This document shows positions 9,078 through 15,848 of a DNA stretch of 64,000 bases, in pieces (the stretch's first letter is position 1; each line of letters opens with the position of its first letter). The notes beneath the pieces are model-generated. The model was not told the origin of the DNA and searched no databases. It was given only the letters and a program-made list of their open reading frames with translations. Both the position numbers and the translations under genes were made by a program. This DNA comes from Weissella confusa (GTDB lineage Bacteria; Bacillota; Bacilli; Lactobacillales; Lactobacillaceae). The stretch spans positions 346,001-410,000 of the forward strand of contig CP168942.1 of assembly GCA_041871065.1 (NCBI GenBank), written 5' to 3'.

Positions 9078-9324
9078 ACTTAAACTTTGTTTTTAAATAG
9101 CGGGTACCTAAAATACCAATAATCAATATCGCTAGGGTCAAATAATTTTGCCATGTGTTTTGGCTAACTGCCTCGACGAATGCGAATGTATGACCAGTAA
9201 AATGATGATAAATACTGTTGATAATTGCTGCGAAGAAACGCAACAACGCCACGATAACCCCGATGGCTGTTAACGTCTCGAAAAAGAGCAACCACTTTGG
9301 GTGGGCAAGTTGTTTGTCCGTCAT
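9076..9324 (-). CDS. Small membrane protein, function unknown
   Basis: An 82-aa protein with two hydrophobic segments (about 13-33 and 58-76) separated by a His- and aromatic-rich linker. The start at 9324 is chosen because AGAGGA lies about 9 nt upstream on the minus strand; a longer frame to 9414 lacks a ribosome site. It faces proC and shares its terminator. I recognise no family. Confidence 0.65.
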   Translation of the reverse strand: MTDKQLAHPKWLLFFETLTAIGVIVALLRFFAAIINSIYHHFTGHTFAFVEAVSQNTWQNYLTLAILIIGILGTRYLKTKFK

Positions 9325-9401
9325 CTTAATATCCTCTAAGGGTATTATACCGTATGGCAGAAGGGAGGCAAAAGAAAGTTTACGAGTTTTAAAATTAGGG
9401 G

Positions 9402-9430
9402 TTGCATTGGTCAATTTATTCTGGTAATAT
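9402..9430 (+). promoter_or_regulatory. Promoter of tRNA-Glu
   Basis: TTGCAT (9402-9407), a 17-nt spacer and TAATAT (9425-9430) end 36 nt before the tRNA. Confidence 0.75.
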
Positions 9431-9466
9431 TAATTCTGTTGTTGAGACAGGTTGTTAAAACATCAT

Positions 9467-9538
9467 GGCCCATTGGTCAAGCGGTTAAGACTCCGGTTTT
9501 TCACACCGGCATCCAGGGTTCGACTCCCTGATGGGCTA
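9467..9538 (+). tRNA. tRNA-Glu (anticodon UUC)
   Basis: A 72-nt cloverleaf. The acceptor stem GGCCCAT pairs with ATGGGCT (one G-U); the anticodon stem CCGGT/ACCGG holds a 7-nt loop with TTC; the T-arm carries GGTTCGACTCC. CCA is not encoded. It stands alone with its own promoter and terminator. Confidence 0.96.
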
Positions 9539-9544
9539 TACGCG

Positions 9545-9576
9545 AAAGGCGATTGCGAAAGCAATCGCCTTTTTTG
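9545..9576 (+). terminator. Terminator of tRNA-Glu
   Basis: A 12-bp perfect stem (9545-9556 with 9561-9572), GAAA tetraloop and T run. Confidence 0.88.
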
Positions 9577-9651
9577 TTCCTTTTAGACATCTACAAAGGC
9601 GACCGATTTGATACACTTATTACTGACATAAGGAAAGTGGAGGCGGTTATC

Positions 9652-10455
9652 ATGACACGCTTGTTTGTAACGGATTTGGACCAAACATTTTTGCACGAGG
9701 ATAAAACCTTCGATGCAGAACGATTTGCTAAGATTTTGAATCAACTCGACGAAAAAGGTGACCAGTTTGCGATTGCAACTGGTCGCGAAGCTAAGTGGGT
9801 ACGTAGCAAGTTTGGCGCATTAGCTGACCGCGTCCACTTGGTAACAAATAACGGTGCCGCGTGGCATGTCCGTGGTACTTCGGAAACAGACTTGCGTACG
9901 CTTGATGCGTCAACATTGGCTGAACTAGAAAGCATCTTGGCCGATGTTTCACCAAAGGATGGTATTATCGCTTTCTCTGAAGATAGCATGTACCGTTTAT
10001 CTGGTTATGGTGAGTTACGACCAGACTTGCAAGACTACATGACGCATGTGTATGGCACGATTCACTTGGTTGATCACTTAACGGATATTCCACAACCATT
10101 GGCTAGCGTGACAGCTATTTTTGATGTGCCAAGTTCAAACGAAGCTATTCGCCGTATTAATGAATCGGGGATGCCATTGCACCCAACGACGTCTGGTTAT
10201 GGGGCGGTTGATATCTTGGCTGAAGGCGTGAACAAGGCGACAAGTTTGTCAGCGCTAATTAACAAGTTAGCGCTTGAACCAAAGCAATTGACTGTCTTTG
10301 GCGACGGCATGAACGATTTGGAAATGATGGAACTGGCTGGGCAAGCTTATGTGATGCCAAATGCTGATGAGCGTCTGTTCAATCGTGGGTTCGGCATGGC
10401 TGACTTGGATAACGAACATGATGGTGTGTTGGCTAAGCTGGAAGAAATTATCTAA
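9652..10455 (+). CDS. Cof-type HAD-superfamily hydrolase
   Basis: A 267-aa cytosolic phosphatase of the Cof/IIB HAD class, which dephosphorylates sugar phosphates, FMN or similar small molecules. HAD motif I is VTDLDQTFL (nucleophile Asp8, acid Asp10), motif IV GDGMNDLEM near 218; the C2B cap lies between. The usual Gly after the second Asp is Gln here (DLDQT instead of DLDGT). The start at 9652 has GGAGG-like bases about 9 nt upstream; a frame extended to 9553 would run through the tRNA terminator. A paralogue is at 11040 and another at 50005. The substrate is unknown. Confidence 0.88.
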   Translation: MTRLFVTDLDQTFLHEDKTFDAERFAKILNQLDEKGDQFAIATGREAKWVRSKFGALADRVHLVTNNGAAWHVRGTSETDLRTLDASTLAELESILADVSPKDGIIAFSEDSMYRLSGYGELRPDLQDYMTHVYGTIHLVDHLTDIPQPLASVTAIFDVPSSNEAIRRINESGMPLHPTTSGYGAVDILAEGVNKATSLSALINKLALEPKQLTVFGDGMNDLEMMELAGQAYVMPNADERLFNRGFGMADLDNEHDGVLAKLEEII

Positions 10456-10465
10456 GATATTTGGT

Positions 10466-10501
10466 AAGCTACTCGTAAACAAGAATACGAGTAGCTTTTT
10501 T
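10466..10501 (+). terminator. Terminator after the HAD gene
   Basis: A 12-bp perfect stem (10466-10477 with 10486-10497) is followed by a T run. Confidence 0.85.
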
Positions 10502-10521
10502 CATTCGAAAGAGATAATGAT

Positions 10522-11001
10522 ATGCAATATGAAACGTACGACTTTTTGAATGGGCAGTTGACCATCTTTTATTCGGAGGCGGGGATGACGTTCGTGTCAT
10601 TGGCCGATGATCCCGTGGCTGACTATCAGGCCTGGTTTGGTAAAACGCAAATCGCACCCAGCGGGGAGCAACGCTATGCGACGGTGGTGGCTGATTATTT
10701 AGCCGGTCGCGGGGTTGATTTTATACCTGATTGGCAGGGACGAGGAACAGCATTGCAGCGTGAAGTTTGGAGCGCGTTAGCCGAGACTGATTTTGGTGAG
10801 ACGCTGACGTATGCGGCGTTAGCGAAGCGAATTGGTCGTCCAAACGCTGTACGTGCCGTCGCATCGGCGGTTGGTAAAAATCCGTTATTGGTATTTGTCG
10901 GCTGCCATCGTGTTGTTCGAAGCGATGGGACACTAGGACAGTATCGAGCTGGTCAGAATTGGAAAAAAAAGGTGATAGATTTCGAACGTAATCTTCAATA
11001 A
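10522..11001 (+). CDS. ogt: Methylated-DNA--[protein]-cysteine S-methyltransferase
   Basis: A 159-aa suicide repair protein that moves alkyl groups from O6-alkylguanine to its own cysteine. The DNA-binding helix region reads RIGRPNAVRAVASAVGKNP (about 105-123), and the active site is GCHRVV with Cys128. Family members almost always have PCHRV; the Pro is Gly here. Cys, His and Arg are retained, so activity is likely. The N-terminal domain is short, as in Ogt. It lies between two HAD genes and 39 nt before the second, so those two may be co-transcribed. Confidence 0.9.
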   Translation: MQYETYDFLNGQLTIFYSEAGMTFVSLADDPVADYQAWFGKTQIAPSGEQRYATVVADYLAGRGVDFIPDWQGRGTALQREVWSALAETDFGETLTYAALAKRIGRPNAVRAVASAVGKNPLLVFVGCHRVVRSDGTLGQYRAGQNWKKKVIDFERNLQ

Positions 11002-11039
11002 ATCGGATTAAGCTAGATAATACGAAGTGAGGTGGCATA

Positions 11040-11849
11040 ATGGCAAAATTTGTGGCGACGGACTTAGATGGTACGTTTTTAAACGATAAAAAACAGTACA
11101 ATCGTGATTTATTTGCGCAGGTTATCAACGCTTATACAGCACAGGGTGGTCAATTTATTGTGGCCAGTGGTCGTGATTTGCGCCACGTGCAGATGTTGTT
11201 CGGTGGCTTCTTGGATAAGGTCAACATTGTGGCTGATAACGGTGCAACGTTGCTATCTGCTGATCAACAGTTATCAGACCGCTTGACGATGACGTCTGAA
11301 CAGCTAGCGGATTTGCAGGACCAAATTGATCTGATGCCAGGTAAGCCACATGGTGGGGTGATGATTTTTAGCCCGGATGAACTGCTGGTTGTGCGTGGCT
11401 ATGGGCAAGTGCCACCGGCATTTGTGGCAATGATGGCTGAATTATATGGCCAACCACGTGAAGTGACGTCACTACGCGAAGTTGACGTTCCAGTTGTTAA
11501 AGTGACGGTCTTTTGGACGTTAGCTGAAAGTGAAACGTTTGTTGACCAAGTTAAGCAGAGCGGTATCGATGTTCACGCTACGACACCTGGTAACGGGGTC
11601 GTGGACGTGATGGCAACTGGCGTCAATAAGGCGGTGAGTTTGGAACGGATGTTGGCACATTTGGGTGGTGAACCGAATGAATTAATGGCCTTTGGTGACG
11701 GCATGAATGACCAAGAAATGTTGTCATTAGCTGGTCACCCGGTGATTATGCCGAACGCTGATAAGCGCCTATTTGAGTATGGGTATGCTGTAGCAGTTGC
11801 AGACAACAATCATGATGGTGTGTTGCGAACTATCGCAAAAAAGGGATGA
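11040..11849 (+). CDS. Cof-type HAD-superfamily hydrolase
   Basis: A 269-aa paralogue of the HAD protein at 9652 with a canonical motif I (TDLDGTFL, residues 7-14) and GDGMNDQEM near 220. Both share the same tail pattern, in which a MPNAD motif is followed by NNHDGVL. The start follows GAGGTGG by about 5 nt. It likely shares a transcript with ogt. The substrate is unknown. Confidence 0.9.
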   Translation: MAKFVATDLDGTFLNDKKQYNRDLFAQVINAYTAQGGQFIVASGRDLRHVQMLFGGFLDKVNIVADNGATLLSADQQLSDRLTMTSEQLADLQDQIDLMPGKPHGGVMIFSPDELLVVRGYGQVPPAFVAMMAELYGQPREVTSLREVDVPVVKVTVFWTLAESETFVDQVKQSGIDVHATTPGNGVVDVMATGVNKAVSLERMLAHLGGEPNELMAFGDGMNDQEMLSLAGHPVIMPNADKRLFEYGYAVAVADNNHDGVLRTIAKKG

Positions 11850-11868
11850 GCAGTTGCTCATCCCTTTT
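11839..11868. terminator. Bidirectional terminator between the HAD and tetR genes
   Basis: A 14-bp perfect stem (11839-11852 with 11855-11868) overlaps the 3' ends of both convergent genes. Confidence 0.85.
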
Positions 11869-12505
11869 GTTGTTTACGGATTTCGTTTAATTGGTCGCGG
11901 TGGGCAGCGTCAACTGAACCCATCAAGCCAAAGAAGAAAAGTTCTTCTAGCTGCGCGTCTAATTCTCGGCGAGTGAGGCCATTGCCGGATGCCAAACTGG
12001 CTTGAACATTTGGGTAAGTCACAAACATATCAATGTACACGCGAATGGCCGTTGTGCTAACGTTGGTGTTGAAGAAACCTTCATCACGACCTTGCTCAAT
12101 GATTGCTTCGAAAAATTCGTCGCGACGGGATTCAGCAACTGCCCGGACAGCTGAATCGTCTTTCTCGAGCAGTTGCATCATTTCATCCCCAAACGTCGTT
12201 GCAATTTCCTGCTGTTTTTGTTGAGACAGCGTGGCGAAGGCTTTGATTTTTTCAATGAAACGTAAATCAGTTTGGTGGGTGATTGCCATAATCTGATCGA
12301 ACAACGCATTTAGTTGTTCGGCAGCGATTGTCCCAATCAACGTTTCTTTGCTGTCAAAGTACTTGTAAAAGGTGACCACAGACACGCCGGCTTCGGCAGC
12401 GATTGTTTTTAAATCAGTGTTATGGATACCGTGCTGTTGGAATAGACGTGTGGCGACGTCGATGAGTTGTCGCCTGGTGAGCGCCTTTTTTTCTTCACGA
12501 TTCAT
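11858..12505 (-). CDS. TetR/AcrR family transcriptional regulator
   Basis: A 215-aa DNA-binding protein. The N-terminal helix-turn-helix (about residues 9-55) has the TetR signature: RRQLIDVATRLFQQHG, then TIAAEAGVSVVTFYKYFDSKE. The remainder is a helical ligand-binding and dimer domain. It is divergent from the MacB-like exporter at 12664, and the shared intergenic region holds two inverted repeats, so it very probably represses that exporter and itself. The inducer is unknown. Confidence 0.92.
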   Translation of the reverse strand: MNREEKKALTRRQLIDVATRLFQQHGIHNTDLKTIAAEAGVSVVTFYKYFDSKETLIGTIAAEQLNALFDQIMAITHQTDLRFIEKIKAFATLSQQKQQEIATTFGDEMMQLLEKDDSAVRAVAESRRDEFFEAIIEQGRDEGFFNTNVSTTAIRVYIDMFVTYPNVQASLASGNGLTRRELDAQLEELFFFGLMGSVDAAHRDQLNEIRKQQKG

Positions 12506-12539
12506 GATAGGCCACCTTTCTGTGAGTTGTTGTAGAATT

Positions 12540-12615
12540 ACTATAACACAAAAAGTTTAATCGAAGACGCTTTGATTAAACTTTTCTTGACGCCGTTTAA
12601 ATACGGCGGTACACT
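12540..12615. promoter_or_regulatory. Divergent promoter/operator region of tetR and the ABC exporter
   Basis: Rightward promoter: TTGACG (12587-12592), 17-nt spacer, TACACT (12610-12615). Leftward promoter: extended -10 TGTTATAGT on the minus strand (12540-12548). Two inverted repeats sit here. One has 16-bp arms with a single G-T mismatch (12551-12566 with 12570-12585), just upstream of the -35 and across the leftward promoter. The second, CGCCGT...ACGGCG (12591-12596 with 12603-12608), fills the rightward spacer. The spacer repeat is the better TetR operator candidate; the larger one could be a second operator. Confidence 0.7.
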
Positions 12616-12663
12616 TAGTTACAATAATTATGACAAAAAGCGTAGAGAGCCGGAGGAGAGACA

Positions 12664-14643
12664 ATGGCATTTTTAGAGTTAAAAGATATTCGCAAGTCAT
12701 ACTTCCTAGGTAAGGAAGAGTTCCCTGTTTTGAAGGGCATTGACTTGGATTTCGAATTGGGTGAGTTTGTTTCAATCCTTGGAGAATCTGGTGGTGGTAA
12801 GTCAACGTTGATGAACATCATCGGTGGGTTGGACCGTGAGTTCGAAGGCAAGGTTACGATTGACGGCCAAGTATTGGATCACAAGAAGGAAAAGCAATTG
12901 GATGCTTACCGTCGTGGTACGATTGGTTACATCTACCAAGCTTACAACTTGATTAGTCACTTGACGGTTTTGGAAAACGTCTTGGTTTCTTTGGAAATGA
13001 CGACGTTGAGCCAAAAGGACAAGATTACACGTGCCACGGAATTGTTGGAGAAGGTTGGTCTTAAGGATCAAATTAAGAAGCACCCAAACCAATTGTCTGG
13101 TGGACAAAAGCAGCGTGTCGCAATTGCGCGTGCGTTGGCTTCTGACCCAAAGATTATCATTGCCGACGAGCCAACCGGTGCGTTGGATTCAAAGAACACG
13201 GCTGAAGTCTTGGAAATCTTGGATGAAATTGCCCAAGAAGGGAAGTTAGTTATCGCGGTTACCCACTCACAAGAAGTGGCTGATCACGGAACGCGCATTG
13301 TGCACTTGGCTGATGGCCAAATCGATGCCGACACGCGTTTGAAGCCGGCATACGAGTTGCCAGCTGATGATACGCGTTTGGCAGATCGTCCATTGCCAGC
13401 AGTTACATCATTCCGAAATGCGTTCAAGCATCTGACGTACAACTTCTGGCGTAATTCATTGATTATGATTGGAACAGCGATTGGGTTGTTTGCCGTGATG
13501 TTGTTCACCGGTTTGGGAAATGGGGTTAAGGCCTACATTAACGACCAGGTTAACTCATTGGCAAACCCAACGGCTGTTACGGTCGCGCGTCACCAAGGCG
13601 AAAACGGCGGTGTCGGTCAAACGTCTGGCGCAACAGCCGGCGTTGATATGGACAAGACGACAATTTCAGACGATCAAATCAAGAAGATTAAGGCCAACAA
13701 GTACGTGAAGACGTTGCAAAAGGGTTATCAAGCCGGCAACGTGCAAGCGAACCTTGAAGGCAAGGATTACTCACTTGGTACCGTACAAACTTGGTCAGCA
13801 ACTTATCAAAAGAAGTTGATTAAGGCTGGTCACGTACCTGGCAAGAATGAAATCTTGGTTGATAAGAAGACTGTCGCAAAGAAGTTTGACACTAAGGACT
13901 GGAAGTCAGTTGTTGGTAAGACAATGACGGTTAAGTGGATGACGGTCAAGTCTGATGGTATGACGCCAGTTGAAATTAACAAGACGTTCAAGATTGCGGG
14001 TGTTATCGACGCTGGTCAAGCTGGAACGGCAAACGTGACGACAGCAAGCACGATTGAAGATGCCTACAAGGAAGCTGGTGCGGATACCCGTGCGTTGTTC
14101 GTAACGGTTCGTGTGAAGAACACGGATGACGTTAAGGCCTTCCAAAAGGACATTAACAAGATGAAGGGTGAGGATGGTAAGCGTTTGTTCCAAGCGGTAA
14201 CGGTTGGTTCAATCTTGGATACCATCAACACAATCGTCTCATTGGCAACCAATGTCTTGGCTGCAATTGCTGGTATCTCATTGGTCGTATCTGCTTTGAT
14301 GATTATTGTCACGATGTTCATGTCAGTTTCAGAGCGTACGAAGGAAATCGGAATTCTCCGTGCCTTGGGGGAAAGCAAGAAGGATGTTCGTAACTTGTTT
14401 ACGTCAGAGTCTTTGCTAATTGGTTTGGCAAGTTTCGTTTTGGCGCTTATTTTGGCCTTTGGAATCGGTGCGCTATTGAACTCAGCTTTGTACAGCATTG
14501 CGAAGTTTGACATGATTCAAATTTCAGTTGGTAATGTTGTCATGACGTTGATCTTGGCATTGGTCATTTCATTCTTGGCCGCTTTGTTGCCAGCTCGTCG
14601 CGCAGCAAAGTTGAACCCAATCGATGCCTTGTCTGCAGACTAA
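12664..14643 (+). CDS. MacB-like ABC transporter, fused ATPase and FtsX-type permease
   Basis: A 659-aa exporter half-unit. Residues 1-225 are the ATPase: Walker A GESGGGKST (40-48), LSGGQKQR near 144, Walker B IIIADEPTGALDS near 164, H-loop VTHSQ near 199. One membrane segment follows near 265-285, then an extracytoplasmic domain of about 250 residues, then three segments (about 528-555, 580-605, 625-650) of the FtsX type with the ERTKEIGILRALG cytoplasmic motif. MacB, LolCDE and peptide-exporting ABC proteins share this layout. Control by the adjacent TetR protein suggests export of a toxic compound or peptide; the substrate is unknown. Confidence 0.92.
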   Translation: MAFLELKDIRKSYFLGKEEFPVLKGIDLDFELGEFVSILGESGGGKSTLMNIIGGLDREFEGKVTIDGQVLDHKKEKQLDAYRRGTIGYIYQAYNLISHLTVLENVLVSLEMTTLSQKDKITRATELLEKVGLKDQIKKHPNQLSGGQKQRVAIARALASDPKIIIADEPTGALDSKNTAEVLEILDEIAQEGKLVIAVTHSQEVADHGTRIVHLADGQIDADTRLKPAYELPADDTRLADRPLPAVTSFRNAFKHLTYNFWRNSLIMIGTAIGLFAVMLFTGLGNGVKAYINDQVNSLANPTAVTVARHQGENGGVGQTSGATAGVDMDKTTISDDQIKKIKANKYVKTLQKGYQAGNVQANLEGKDYSLGTVQTWSATYQKKLIKAGHVPGKNEILVDKKTVAKKFDTKDWKSVVGKTMTVKWMTVKSDGMTPVEINKTFKIAGVIDAGQAGTANVTTASTIEDAYKEAGADTRALFVTVRVKNTDDVKAFQKDINKMKGEDGKRLFQAVTVGSILDTINTIVSLATNVLAAIAGISLVVSALMIIVTMFMSVSERTKEIGILRALGESKKDVRNLFTSESLLIGLASFVLALILAFGIGALLNSALYSIAKFDMIQISVGNVVMTLILALVISFLAALLPARRAAKLNPIDALSAD

Positions 14644-14658
14644 TAGATGTACTTTAAG

Positions 14659-14693
14659 AAGCGTTCTCACATTTTTGTGGGAATGCTTTTTCT
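14659..14693 (+). terminator. Terminator of the ABC exporter
   Basis: A 13-bp stem with two G-U pairs (14659-14671 with 14677-14689) is followed by a T run. Confidence 0.75.
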
Positions 14694-14718
14694 GTTTTCA
14701 ATAGTTATCTTTGGCATA

Positions 14719-14732
14719 AGAAACCGCTTACA
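14719..14732 (+). promoter_or_regulatory. Candidate CcpA cre site
   Basis: AGAAACCGCTTACA fits the cre consensus TGWNANCGNTNWCA at 13 of 14 positions. It lies 42 nt before the start of the dehydrogenase-like gene, within the promoter region. Confidence 0.5.
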
Positions 14733-14773
14733 TGATATGATGTAATTAATCAAAAATGATGGGGGATTATCAA

Positions 14774-15655
14774 ATGTCATATCAAAAAGTAACAATCGTT
14801 GGTGGTGGAACGCTAGGGTCACAAATTGCCTATGTATCCGCATTCCATGGGAAGGACGTCACGGTTTGGGGACGTTCTGAATCATCATTGGAAAAGGCAC
14901 AAGCACGTGTTGCGCGTTGGGAAGAGGGTGTCCGTCGCGATTTGCATGCGACTGATGAACAAATTGCGGCTGCCCGTGAGCATTTGACGTACGTCACGGA
15001 TTTGGGCGAGGCACTTGCTGGCGCTGATTTGGTGATCGAAGCGTTGCCAGAAGCGCCTGCTACAAAGACTGAGTTCTACGAAAAGTTTGCGAAGTTGGCC
15101 GAACCACAAACGGTCGTGGCCACGAACTCTTCAACGTTGTTGCCATCAGCCTTTGCTGAAGCAACTGGTCGACCAGAAAAGTTCTTGGCCTACCACTTTG
15201 CTAACGAAATTTGGAAGAATAACACGGCCGAAATCATGCCACACCCAGGCACTGCGCCTGAATTACCAGCGACATTTGAGGAATACTCACGTGAGATTGG
15301 TATGGTGCCAATCATGGTTAAGAAGGAGCAACCTGGTTATGTCTTGAACTCATTGCTTGTGCCGTTGCTTGATGCCGGTTCACAACTTTGGGCAAAGGAA
15401 ATTGCGGATCCAGAGACAATCGACAAGACATGGATGATTGCCACGGGAGCCCCAGCCGGACCGTTTGCTATCATGGACACAGTTGGGTTGAATACTGTTT
15501 ACGCTATTAATATCATGAACCCAGAGCCATCACACCAAGAAATTGCTAAAAAGGTGAAGGCGATGATTGATGCAGGACATATTGGTGTTGAATCAGGAGA
15601 AGGGTTCTATAAGTACCCTAATCCAGCATATCTAGCGCCTGGATTCTTGAAGTAA
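14774..15655 (+). CDS. 3-hydroxyacyl-CoA dehydrogenase family protein
   Basis: A 293-aa NAD-dependent oxidoreductase. The N-terminal Rossmann fold shows VTIVGGGTLGSQIAY (residues 6-20), then ADLVIEALPE near 85 and TNSSTLLPS near 117. The second half is the helical 3HCDH C-terminal domain with GYVLNSLLVPLL near 190. Lactic acid bacteria generally lack beta-oxidation, so the true substrate may be another beta-hydroxy acid, such as a gulonate- or hydroxybutyrate-like compound; this is open. ATG 14774 lies 7 nt after GGGGGA. It is monocistronic, with a cre-like site suggesting catabolite control. Confidence 0.85.
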   Translation: MSYQKVTIVGGGTLGSQIAYVSAFHGKDVTVWGRSESSLEKAQARVARWEEGVRRDLHATDEQIAAAREHLTYVTDLGEALAGADLVIEALPEAPATKTEFYEKFAKLAEPQTVVATNSSTLLPSAFAEATGRPEKFLAYHFANEIWKNNTAEIMPHPGTAPELPATFEEYSREIGMVPIMVKKEQPGYVLNSLLVPLLDAGSQLWAKEIADPETIDKTWMIATGAPAGPFAIMDTVGLNTVYAINIMNPEPSHQEIAKKVKAMIDAGHIGVESGEGFYKYPNPAYLAPGFLK

Positions 15656-15680
15656 GCGCTAAAACCGAACTAAATACCGG

Positions 15681-15727
15681 AAAGAACCCATTCTTAGGAG
15701 CTATAGCTCCCAGGAATGGGTTCTTTT
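15681..15727 (+). terminator. Long terminator hairpin
   Basis: An outer stem (about 15681-15695 with 15712-15726) encloses a perfect inner stem around GGAGCTATAGCTCC, and a T run follows. Confidence 0.85.
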
Positions 15728-15848
15728 TTCCTTAAATATGTGAAAAAGCGGGAATTCTGCGTTATATTACTATATATACTTTTAGTAAGTGGGTCATATA
15801 GATTAAGCGAACAGAAATTATGCTCGTGGGGAAAAGGGGCGATTGGTT

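Noticed and set aside
9325..9414. Upstream extension of the minus-strand small membrane protein to 9414
   Set aside because: AGAGGA lies only before the start at 9324, and the extension overlaps the promoter region of tRNA-Glu.
9553..9651. N-terminal extension of the HAD gene to 9553
   Set aside because: It would read through the tRNA-Glu terminator, and only ATG 9652 has a ribosome binding site and begins directly at HAD motif I.
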